Source: Takakia lepidozioides (lineage: Eukaryota > Streptophyta > Takakiopsida > Takakiales > Takakiaceae). Taken from it: a DNA stretch of 64,000 bases. Under the pieces are notes generated by a model. The model was given only the letters and a program-made list of their open reading frames with translations, was not told the origin of the DNA and did no database searches. Location of the stretch: assembly GCA_030704615.1 (NCBI GenBank), contig CM060733.1, positions 26,102,001 to 26,166,000 of the forward strand, in the 5' to 3' direction. Of this stretch, positions 32,820 to 44,445 are shown one piece after another. How positions within the stretch are numbered: position 1 is the first letter of the stretch; each line of letters begins with the position of its first letter. The position numbers and the translations under genes are program-made.

Positions 32820-35800
32820 TGTTGTATCCCGCTGCAATAAAGTATCGACCTCGTTGAAACTTATAGTGGCCTGGTGAATGAAGTTGTCACGTTTGGGATC
32901 GCAACCATCCTCTTCAAAAATATGAAATACAAATGTTTGCAGGGTATGAATTTACCTCTCTTGCCCAAACTGGTTGATAGCATATTCACAAAATCAGGAC
33001 ATGTGCAATTGGGGAAATTGGAAACCGTGATGTCGTAGGTCCTGTCATGAACAGCAGATGTGGAAGTGATGATTGTGAATACCCGACCATAGTGTTCAGC
33101 GGTTGGAGGGAAACGCCGAACGAGCTTTCCATCTCGTTTGGTTGGCCACAAGTCAGGATTTGCCGGGGGGACCCGGGAGGACGCAGAAGTAGTAGCACAT
33201 GCATGGAGTTGGGGTTGTCTCGCAAGGGAAAAGCCCGCCTCCTCCAGCATTTCAATCTCCTGAAATCTGAGATGTGTTCCCACCTTCACGGGCCAAACGG
33301 TTGGAGGAGATGGCTTCATCACTACGGAAGGACGCACAGTTCCATGCACACATCTGGCACAATCATCTGCGCAGAACCAGAACTTGTGGTTCTTGGCTTC
33401 TGGTTGATCGTATGGACGCATCAAACCCGTGAAAGTCGGAGCAGAAGTTCGGGCACCACCTCTGGATATAGATGAAGTGCACTTCTCGAAATTAGTTGCC
33501 CTGATTGCTGTACATTTCACACGCGACCCTGCACTTGTGCGTTCTATGTGCCAAACGTGGTCGGGGCATGTGGACTCAAGCACATCAAGGGGGTGTTTCT
33601 CTCCTGCACCATTTCAGTGGCACTGTTTGATGCTGGAGCTTGCCATCGTGTTGGAGGTTCCTCCAGAATGGAGGTTCCGGACATGGAGCTGTCATGCAGG
33701 GGAACACGAGGCTTCGAGAAGTTATCACGGTCTGCCCTGTGCGAATCGGAATCCGAACCAGGTGGAGTGTTCAATTTCCTCTTACAGGAGCCGAATCTCT
33801 CATCCCCTTCAAGATGTGGAACTCTAGAAACAAGTGGCGTTCCCTGGGCATACATGCTCACCGCCCGTGCTATCTTGATTGGATCCCCAGATCTGTTTGC
33901 AGCACGCAACATCAACTCCCATTTGTCCGGACCCTTGCCAACAACCCACCTCGCAAGAAATCACGGTATCGGGTTTGTTGTTGCAAGACACGTATCAAAT
34001 CATCTGTTGTTGCCACATACAAATCCCGACCTCGTTTCCCAGACTGCTGCAACCATGCGTTGTGCACAGTTTCTGCCAAATTGCAAGATGGCAGTCCACC
34101 ATTTCCTCAATGGACATGTTCTGCAAAGTGGAGAACCACACTTCAAAACAATGAACAAGAAACAACATAAAGAAAGCGAGGAGACAATAAAATGGAAAGT
34201 AAATGTATGAATAAAGCAAGAAATATAAACCTCGTACCACTGCCATGGCTGCTCCCCACTGTCTATACCGGAAGTGCCAAAACGCCAGCCAATCTTCCAA
34301 TGCTCTCATACTCTCAAGTGATGCAGCTCCAGAAGAGAACCACCAGGCACGAATTGTCTGGAACAAAGTGTCCGCCTCCTTCATTGTTCTAGCATCTTTG
34401 TACTCTTTGAACAATTAACGGTGCTGAGTCTGCATCTCTGGTTTGATGTCCGACTTTGTATGTTTTCCAGAGATTGTGTCCAATGGAATAGACATGTACG
34501 CTCTCTTCCTCGCATTGGCACTTTTGGGTCGCCCGATCGAAAACAATACGAACAGCATTGAAATTTGCTTGAGCACTATCCGCCATGAAACCTGTGAAAT
34601 TTGGAGATGGCACCCCATGGCACCCCATGACACGTATCAAGGAATTCCACATGAGCTTCTGGGATTCCGTATCCTCGGATTGCATGTCACAAACTGCAAT
34701 TGTCATAACTCGTTGGTACACTGGATCGTAGACATGACAAGCTTGTCGTCCAATCCTTCACTCGTTTGACATGATCAAACATAAGAAAACAGTTCTGCAA
34801 GTCCCCAGTCTTCTGCATCCGCTTCACGAGGCTAACCCCACTGCTTCCCAACAGTCGACATTTTGAAAAGAAAACTTTGATGACACTTGACCTGGGAATA
34901 CATTGTCCTGGATGTAATCGTACTTGCTACTCGTGCTTCAACTCGTTCAACTCCAAAATGTTTGTCTATGTAGCCTTTGATACCAGAGCCCATTCTTAAT
35001 GCATTGATCTGATGCCGAATGTTAGGTGAACTCAAAGTGGAGAAATGATCCATGACCAGGTCCAATGTTGCACCGTCAAGTTTAGTCCCCACAGATCCCC
35101 TTCACTCAAAATATGGCTTTCCAAGAAGGACTTGCTTGCGCCAAGAGCAATTGCAGATGTTGTTGCGAATGGGTTTCTCCCGAACTTCTGTTTAATCAAC
35201 CTCGATATTGTCTCAACACTCTCCTTGTAATCCCCCTTCGAGACAGGATGGTTATGGAATCCGAAATGCACACAAGCTCTTGTCATTGTTTTCAAACGGT
35301 GGACAACATAGTACATTCTTGCTCTATAGATCGCCAAGCAGGATGGCACAAGTTTGCAGAATTTGCAGACGAAAGTGTTTGCCGGTAGTGGGGCGTCCCA
35401 GGCTGAAATGGATTTCCGCCAGACCCTCCCATTCGCTTTGATTATGAACCCCAGACTGAAGAAAGTGTCTGCAATTCAATTATCACACCTAAGGTGTCCA
35501 TTGCAAACTGTTCTCCTGAAAACAAGCTTGTCATCATTCTGAATATTGGATGTTTTTGTTCTTCACCACGAGTGCCCGTCGTGTTTCTTGTCCATTCCAT
35601 GCATCATGATTGTTACACCTCCAACTCGTGGAGGAGGAGGCATCTCGAATAGGATATCGCCATCAAAAGTCTCTGGCAAGAACTTCACAGGCACCTGCTT
35701 CAAAGATTCCCAATCAATTCCTCGCAACTCACTTTTGAATCCAGCCATTCCTCCCATCGCCCGTGTTTTGGAATGACACTACAAATCTCTTCTTCATCAG

Positions 35801-35957
35801 CTTCTCCAACCACAGTAGGAAGGACTGGATTTGGAATTTCACTTATGTCATCATCGGACGAATCCGAAAGCTCAACGAGTGGAGTGGAGGACATTTGTTC
35901 TTTTTTCACCACCACCTCCCTCTTGTCTTCAACGACCGAATCATCTAGGAGCAATGT
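32820..35957 (-). pseudogene. MULE transposase, copy 2 (5' truncated)
   Basis: It is homologous to the copy 1 transposase from about residue 104 onward. The first codons and adjacent promoter are missing: sequence jumps from the upstream region to SVVEDKREVVVKKEQ near 35935. It has several frame changes (near 35757, 35090, 34400 and elsewhere), a 24-codon in-frame deletion after FPPTAEHY, and a lost T near 32907 that destroys the last residues. It retains the ancestral frame at the site where copy 1 lost a C. The SWIM CxC and PCKH parts are still present. Confidence 0.88.
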
Positions 35958-36595
35958 CGGCAGCTGTTAAACCGTTAATCAGATTCTCATCAATAAACAC
36001 AATAACAAGCCGACTTCCTGGAAGCATACCACAGGATCTGAGGGTGGGATTGCAGATTAAGTAAATGCATCTTTATACTACTATCAATGATCATGCGCAC
36101 CTGGAAAGTTCAAAATGTGAAACGAACGTGGGGTTGCTAACAAGGATGAACGTGTATGATATCCCAAAATTTGTCATCAAACTCTCGTTCATTTACATAT
36201 ATTTGTCTAAGACTGTGCGCCAAGATTTCTGGGATTCGCTGTTATTTTTAAATATTGAAACCGTTCTAATAAAGAACACGCTGTTTATTTTGGGCGATAC
36301 ACGTCAGACATCGATAACTATATTGAATACGAACAGCTGTACACTAATTGCTGGCATGTGCACTAATAAGGGAATGACTATGTGTAACGGTCATGCGAGA
36401 GGGAATCCGATGCTTCTAGAGACAAGCCACAACGCACGCAAACCCGCAAGAAATCGGGAGTCACTTCGTTTTCTACTTTTCACGCTTAGAGGGAGAGTGG
36501 TAGTCAAGCTGGAGAGGGTTCCTTCTACAATAAGAAAGAGAAGAAAGTTTCTTTATTTTACTTCCCTTAGAGAGAGACGCAGAGCAAGAGAGCAA

Positions 36596-39500
36596 ATGAC
36601 GAGGCGTCGTTTGTTGGAGAACACTGGGCCAAGGCAGCAGGTGAACGTGGAGACTGATTCACAAGAGCAGACCGAGACTGAGGCAGCGGCTATGACACAG
36701 TCGGCGATAATAGTGCGCGTTGGAAACCAGCCTGTGGATGCAGAGATGACTCGAAGGGAAACTGAAAGAGATGGAAGTACGGGGAACGCTGAACTGGGAG
36801 AAGGTCCAGAAACCCTAGAGCAAACAGAAATTCCAGCAGATGTGAGAGGGAAGAGGAAACTGCAGAAGGGGATCCATTTCAAAACCTAAGAAGGCGCCAG
36901 TAAGTTTTCTCTAACTTCCATTTCATTGTTGAAGATCTGCATAGAGATTGAGTGGAATGTCCCAGAAAGGGATTGTCGCTACCGACCATCACCATGAAAC
37001 AACGGTGATTTGCTTTCTACTCCTCTGTTAAGGGTTTTCCGCACAATGAGTGGGTGACTGACGGTACCGTCATTCACTGTTGTTCAGATCATACAGTCTG
37101 TCTGATTGCCTTTCAAGCAGTCCTTCCTCTTCCCTTCTTAAGCAGGAACATGTGATTGAAGTCTACTGAATTGCGAGCGTCGTAACGCCATTCGATTCTC
37201 CTCATAGATTTATGTACCTATGTGTTTGAAGAGAGAGTGAGGGTCGGCATATTCAGTCATATTGTTTTGCAATGCATTTTCTTTGTTTGAGGTTGAACAG
37301 ATAGAGAAGTGGAAAGGCGGTACCGTCAATCAAAGATTTGAAGACCATACTGTAGATTCAGGTAGAGTATCGATTGGAAAGTACTATCGACATAGACAAG
37401 AAACAGTAAATGCTTGCGATGTTCATCACAATGGAGTCAATCTGAATAATCTGCACTTACTGTCTGCCCTAAACTATACTAAGTGTCGTTGCCGCCAATC
37501 ACTTACACATATATGTCATTGCACAACACCGATCCGGCAGGTCCCACTCTTTTGTGATTGTCGTTAACGCCGTTCGCTCTTTCTCAAAACCTTCTGTTCC
37601 TGTGTCCCTAGAATCATAGTGTTTTGTTTTGAATTCGGCAGGATCAGCTTTGCTTGTGTAGATGGTTCTGAATTTGTTTCACACCATTCATTGTGAGTTG
37701 AGACGAGACAGAGTGATGGTCGTTACCGCCGTTCACTATTTGCACATTACTCAGTCAGATTTGAATGGCATCGTGCAGAAAACTGTGAGGTCCAATCCTA
37801 CAGGATTAGAGGGGAAAGGATCTGGAGATGGGGACGAGTCTGGAAAAAGTTCAGAGAATAACGATGAAGCAGATGAATCTGAAGTGCACTACCTTGACAA
37901 GGTGAAAGAACTCATGTCATTCCAGAAGGTAAACTCTCAGGAGGTTATAAGGGACATGCTCGTATCTGGAGGGCGTCTGGACATCCCTCTATGCCGGATG
38001 ATATCTATGTCTGTTGTGCGTCCACCTCTTTCTCATGACATAACAAATTGGGAGAGTGATTTCTTGCATGGATACAGACTTGGTGCAAAAGTTTTTTATG
38101 TGTCACTGACGGATACAAATGGGAAAAGCACATTAGTGTCTCCAGAGATCAGTGATACCTGGGATGAGTGCTGGAAAGATGCTAATGAGGAGTTCGAGCT
38201 GGGCCTCATGATGGGAAAGAACACCCAGCAATTATGCAACCACATGTTCTACGTCTAGGACGACAACCACCGATTGCTGGCATGGATGAGATACATTCAG
38301 AAACATCATGCGAAAGACAAAGACAAGCATGTTGTTGTGGAGGCAATGGTTTTGGATCCTGAAAACAACATCGCTAGGCTTCTTACAGCTATGCACGACG
38401 TGAACAAGTAAGTCATCCTAGAGACTTCATTCCCTCTGTAGTGTCTTGTTAATCCCAAAAAAACAGTGTTAATGAATGCAATGTTTCCAATGTTTTTGTA
38501 GATCGACAGAGAAATCGCATGTGACAACAAGCTTGGTTCTCACACTATTCCGAATTCAGAGGATTGATCTGATGAAGCTGGATGATTTTTGAACAGTACT
38601 CCACCCCAATATAATCAAGAAGTGCGAAACAGGAAGAGCTGCAGACACTTGGTATTCTTTGACTCGAGAGGCGTTTCTGGAGTACATATATGCGGTAAGC
38701 CCGAGTCTGTACTCAGTTTACTTTTCGAATACATGTTTGTAGTTCCTTCGGTGCTAATCACTATTTGAATCAATGCAGCAAGAACTGGTAGAGGCAGCTG
38801 AGAAGGGAAAATCCAAATATTACCGTACTACACCAGAGAAACTAAGGACATCAAAGGGTGTGGAAGCAGCAATAAAGAAGGAGTTTGAAATACGAAGAAC
38901 CAAATTGATGTCCGCCTTCGGAAAGCAGCTTAGAATAGTAGATCCTGGACTTGGTTCTGAGTACCTTCAGCAGATCAAATCTCACTATGACAAGCATGTG
39001 CATCCGGAGATGCAGCAGGAGAAATTGCACCGGCTTGCCATATCTATGGTCGACCCACAAACAAAAATAAGGTGACTGGAGATATGGAACTCAGATCAGA
39101 CAGTAAAGGACTTGAATCAGTTCCCAAAGAGCACCATACAGGCTGGCACAAAGGTGGAAGGAATCAGTGATTTGGTGTTTGATAACTGGCTCCACAAGGC
39201 TACATTTTGGAGTCAGGTGTGTATTCAAATAAGCCGTTTTCTTTTCTTCAATTATGTGATGAGTATCTTATTTGCAATACTGACAAATAAACAATTTGTA
39301 GCTCGAGAAACGCGCCGTCATTGTGCTGGATCAGACTTTGAAGGACTTGAACATTTCGATTGTTTCCCCTCCCCAAATGTCATTGGAGGCATACAGAAGG
39401 AAGTGGAGAGGTCTCACCTGGAGATACTGTTTTTTTCGAGAGTTCTCCAAAGATGGTAACAATTTACGTTCCAACGACTTTGACAGTCAGGTTGGAGGAG

Positions 39501-42155
39501 AGTGGGCCATGATGCGAGCACGTGAATGCAAACTCTCGCTTTGGAATGACACAGACATAGAAGTGAATGTCGTCAACGTCATTCACTTTGGATTTGTGAA
39601 TACACTGCTAATCAAGCCTAATGATTTCTCAAAAGAGGCAAAATCATTGGATGCAACGACGTTCAGAAACTTGAATAAGGAACCCTTCCTAAAAACTCAA
39701 TGGACATTCAAAACGTACATAACACTGAGGACCTCATAATAACACATTAGGGTGTATTTGCAGTATCATTGAATGGCGTTGACGACATTCACATCCAGAG
39801 CTGTCGCGTGGTCTTGAGAGCTCCTTGGAGTAGTTCTCAGAGCCATTTCATTCCTTGTTTTTTTCATTCTGTGCTACTTGCATCTTACTCACTTCGCGCT
39901 TTGGTGGGTTGGGATTTATCTCCTGTTTAACAAGTACACAAAATATGTGCTTATGGAAAGAAATCACCTGAGCGGTATTCCAACTATCTTGACATGTGGT
40001 TGGACCCAGCAAACGATCCAACCATGTATACTGTAGGGATATTGAAGGACTAGAGTCCTTCTCACTTCAAAGACTGTGGCTGGTACCTTGACTGCCCATC
40101 GGAGCACACGACCTTTCAAGAACAGCACATGAAATATTTGAACAATAATGTTGAGATGCTGGCGCCTCTGACTGACGAGCAGTACCAAAGAAACATAGCA
40201 ACATTGGCTGCCAAGGAGCCTGATGCTCAGGGAACGCCGCAAAAGGGAAAGAAGGCGGGCCGCAAACCAAAAGACAAGGCTCCTGATATCATAGCCATCT
40301 CACCAGCAAAGCCAAAGGACAAAGACAAGTCCAAAGAGAAGGAGAAGGAAAATGACAAGGGGAAGGAAAAAGAAAAGGAGATGGAGAAGGAAAATGAAAG
40401 TAAGCAGTACTTCACTGCTGGAAGATATACCCGTATAGTTCAGTGCGAGTTCGATGCCAAGCCACACCTTTCTCGTTCTGATTCGGCATGAGAGATTAAA
40501 ATTGTCAATGAGGGTTGGCTGGCGATGATGCAGAGTCCGAAGAGAGGATACACTGGGGTGCCTTCGCCTACCTGGGACAACATAATCTCATTCCTCAATC
40601 TGGTGAGAATTCCAGTTTCTTTTTTTTTTCTCTGAAAGTTTCATTGGCAGTATTTCAGTCTGGTTCTTTGAAAACATTCTTGCCATCGTTCTTAAAATAA
40701 ACATGTCTGTTGCAGGTGAGCACTGGTCCCACCTTCGTGTGCGGTGTGCAGAAAATATATGCGGCCGACATTGTCATTCTCGACATCCCGGATGGCCAAG
40801 CTGTGCCAGAAGTTCTTCCAAAGGGCAAGACGCCAGGCTGGAACAAATTCGAGGACAACTACTGGAGTTGGGTGTTCGGGTTCTGTAATAATTTCCTCTC
40901 TGATGCAGGGACACTTCTGCTTTTTCAGTCATGTGACAAAGATAGTCGTCGGGCATTGGCATCATACCTGAAGTCTTCAGGGTTTGAAGTTTTGCGCACA
41001 TGGAATTGTTTGAACAACCTCTACCTTGTGAAAGGGGGTTTCCCTGGTCAGCTGGTATGCCGTCTCCCTTCTGCTTGTGCTTTCATGATGAGTTTCAATG
41101 TTCTCTGCAGCTCCACTCTAGAAGAATCTGTCATGATCGACACCGATCATCACCGATTCGTTATAAAAATGATTGTTTTATGCCTGAGTTCTGAATAGCC
41201 GATGTACACACTTCCACTATAGATTGTGTTTACCACACTAACCTGCTATCTTTGGCAGACGAGGATGTTCGAGGCGATCTGCCTGTGGAGGATTCGCACC
41301 TCAAAGACACCATCCTCCATCCGCAGCTTTGAGATTTCTGACCAGGGTTGTTTCGTCAACCGAGCCGCATGTCAATGACATTTTGTACAACTTCATGCAG
41401 TCCAGTCAGACTCTAAAGAGACCAGATGGCACTCGCTGGAGAGGTGCAAAGGAAAAATCCCCAGCGTTCATGCAAATACTGCTGGAGTCATGCAGCCACC
41501 ACTCTGCACGGGTGGTCGATCTTTTCTGTGTCCACAGGTTCGTTCTCTCCCTTCCGAATTGATTTTCTTTCACTAGTTCCATCTGCTTAAATCCCCCCCA
41601 CCAAACTGTTCATGTCCTCCTGTCTGGTGCATGAGCAACTTATCATGCATGCAAGGCAGGCGGAAGAAACCTTTTTGGCACGGAGGGTGATTCTGACCTC
41701 TACAACACAGTGCTCCTCCCCTTTTGTCTGGCTCCACTTCAGGCACACAGACTGATCAGATTCAAATTCGAAATGATGACGATCCCGAAGATAAGCAGGT
41801 CGACAACGACTTTTCATGTGAGTAAGTGCTAAACCCACTTTGGGAGCCATACTCAATTTCACAATAACATCAAAGTTACAGTAATAACTTTTTCAGGCTG
41901 TCTTTCAGGAAAGGCAGCGGTGGATCTTCAGGAGATACAGTCATTTGTGGCGAGTCTGTTTTCGATAGTCCCCTTTCCAATTTTCTGCTTCTTGATTATG
42001 CCGAAGCAATGGCAGTTCACGTGGCCGAGTCCCTATCCCCTGACTTTTTACTGCCCGGCCGTAGGTGTAGCCAGCGTAGATCCGGAGTTCTTAAATACTT
42101 AGACTTAGATGCAGAGGAAACGGGGATACATTGTACTGACTCTGAGTCAGACTGA
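36596..42155 (+). pseudogene. ParB-like / methyltransferase-like cargo, copy 2 (decayed)
   Basis: The exon order is the same as in copy 1. Lesions: a 1-nt loss near 36858 in exon 1 (AGGAAACTG against AGGAAAGCTG), and stops at 38256 (TAG, at the W before the DGNHR motif, which here reads DDNHR), 38590, 39073, 40051 and 40489. The methyltransferase-like part from 40716 on still reads VILDIPDG and DAGTLLLF. Most stops are explained by C-to-T or G-to-A change. Palindromes of the intron type persist at about 37058-37740 and 39560-39790. Confidence 0.88.
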
Positions 42156-42299
42156 ACTATGTTCTTTTAATATTCTGTTTCAACCTCTTTGGAAAACGTT
42201 GAATCCCCTTCCTCCACCGTAGTTGTTCCTTTGGAAAGAAAAATAATCAAAGAATCAACTACCATTTAAATTGCAATATGTATGAATCCATCTCACAAA

Positions 42300-42660
42300 C
42301 CTCCCTCACTCTTGTCATATCCATTGTGCTTTCATCTACAGTGTGTTCATGCGTGCTCCATTCATGAATGTTTTCCTTTGTTCAACATCCATTGTACATT
42401 CATCCTCTGTACTCTTTAATCCACCCCACAAACCTACCACACTCATGTCATATACGTTGTGCATTCGTCTAAAGTTTTAGTCATGCATCTTCCTGTCATG
42501 AATGTTTTCCATTGTTCAACATCCATTATACATTCATCCATTTGACTCTTATCCATCCCTCATTCATCCATCTACATTCATTTTTCATACTCATCCATCT
42601 GTTTATCATCCAACTATACATTCATCCATCCTTTATTCATCTGTTGCTTTCAGGTGGGAA
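42300..42660. repeat. Subterminal minisatellite of MULE copy 2
   Basis: Inverted counterpart of 3440-3815, with TCATCCAT and ATTCATCC words and two related blocks ending in CATGAATGTTTTCC near 42365 and 42500. Confidence 0.7.
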
Positions 42661-42880
42661 TGACCACTCCCTTTTATTATGTCGTCCAGCTTGTTTCCGC
42701 GGTAAAGGGTGCCAATCCGTGGGAATACACTCCACTTCTTCCTGGGCACGTGGTGACGCGGCCTTCAAGTGTGATGACGTGGAGTGAGCCCCGTGATGTG
42801 GCATTGGCGCAAGGTGACGTGGCGTGAGCGCAGTTGCGCTCACGTGCTCACGTGACCAGGCTCACGCCGAGGCATCCCTG

Positions 42881-42889
42881 GCACCCTAT
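42881..42889. repeat. 9-bp target site duplication, right (MULE copy 2)
   Basis: GCACCCTAT, identical to 32147-32155. Confidence 0.92.
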
Positions 42890-43044
42890 ACCCGATCATA
42901 AGGAGTCCTCGCAATGCCTCTATCCCAAGTAAATTGGGACAGAGCCAACAAACAATCGGCTCCCCCACAAGAGGCTCTGTCCTTACTCTTTTCTTCCGTG
43001 ATGTTGGGGTTGTTGTTTTATACTTGTTCCACGGCTTCATGAAT

Positions 43045-43220
43045 CATGCCCATCAACCCTCCATAGACTAGGCTTAATGGATAAGCCTAGTTCTCCCCTA
43101 GGCAACATGTCTCCATAATGCCTCTACCTATCCATTGCGGGTCCCTTAGCGGGTCCATCAACCCTCGATAGACTAGGCTTAATGGATAAGCCTAGTTCTC
43201 CACCTAGGCAAGATGTAGCC
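43045..43220. repeat. Duplicated palindromic block
   Basis: A block starting CCATCAACCCTC and containing the palindrome ACTAGGCTTA, ATGGA, TAAGCCTAGT occurs at about 43047-43115 and again at about 43152-43217. The two copies differ at a few bases. Confidence 0.8.
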
Positions 43221-44445
43221 AATAAAGAGGGTTAGGAGATATGGAGGGAACATTTATGGAGGGTAGATTGTATGCTTTTGAAGATGTATGATGAAGCATT
43301 GGGTTCTTGGAAGGAAGGTGGACAGTTGTTGCCCATTTCATAAAAGGTAGGTACATATTGGATAAACTTGTGCTGTGCTGATCCGCATGACATGACTTGA
43401 GGGATGTACTGTAAATAAGTGGCGTACCAGTTACTACTGATCCACGGGTGAGGACTGTAGTCCCCTTGCTTGTTACATGCGCTGTAAAGACTGTTGATGT
43501 AACGACGAACCAATGAGGTTTTATGCCGACTTGTATTATTATTATGTCATGCTCTCCGTATTGAAGTCTAAATTTTCTGCTCGAAATTACATCTCCAACG
43601 CAGTTGGCTGTATTCCATTGTGACGCGCGATACGCCTCTACACCGAATTTATATGACATCGAAAGAGAATACAGAGTGGACTGAGTATACTTCCTTGTTT
43701 CCTATAAAATTCATTATCTAAATCTTAAGTTGACAATTGGAAGGTCATAATCATGAAGGTTACTTGCACCGCACCCAGGGAAAGACAAGCAAAACCTAAT
43801 TGTCGGAAGGTCTCAGGCAATATTGATTTGTGTTGGTGCCTGTGATCGTCAAAGCAGAGTGGATTTTGCTCCACGGATTTTTAGTATGGCAAAGAAATGT
43901 GAGAGGCATGATTAAGCCAAGCATGCTTCATAAATCATAAATTACAAACGAGTACATCAAGGGGTCTGGTGAATCAGTCCTGGAAAATCCCCACAGGTTG
44001 GAAGAATACACGCACAAAGATTGAAGAGGTAGGCGGGCATACATTGGGACCCGCAGGAGACTGCCAAGCAATTTGTCTCACAGGAATAGCTCCCTCTCAC
44101 ATGCGCTTCATGGCGAGAGCCGGACGTGACTGAACCTGTTAGGTGCAAGCTATGGCAGCTCGTCCTAAATGCGATTACCGTGCGTTCTCACCACTGGCGC
44201 TGTCAAGCAAATTCTAACACTTCACTAGGTAATCCTCCTCCACCCACCCCTAAGTCCCGGAATCCCTCCCTTGCCTTCCTCCTCCCCTGTAGCTAGTAAC
44301 TACACCTTACGTGGAACTTACAGCCAGCACGAGTGGGGCGTCTGAATCAATGGTGCGCAAAAATTCATGTCCGCTGGTGAGGGTGCGTATTTCCCTTGGT
44401 TCTCTGGGACTTTGAGCATATGAGATGCTGTGTCATTTGTCTAAC
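43221..44445. other. Intergenic interval before DWF5
   Basis: No gene. The 151-aa minus frame at 43204-43659 has no motif I recognise and starts inside the repeat block. The right end may include the 3' UTR of the minus-strand sterol reductase gene. Confidence 0.5.

Larger units (their letters stand above)
32156..42880 (-). mobile_element. Giant two-gene MULE, copy 2 (10.7 kb, inverted)
   Basis: This is the same element as 3239-14559 in the opposite orientation, bounded by a perfect 9-bp duplication of a different target. Its end at 42880 reads CAGGGATGCCTCGGCGTGAG on the minus strand, and its other end starts CAACGAC at 32156. It lacks about 520 bp around the transposase start, 72 bp in the transposase C-terminal part and roughly 0.5 kb of cargo intron 5. 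It keeps both genes as pseudogenes. Confidence 0.92.

Noticed and set aside
33047-34210. Plus-strand frames of 130-220 aa
   Set aside because: Antisense shadows of the copy 2 transposase pseudogene.
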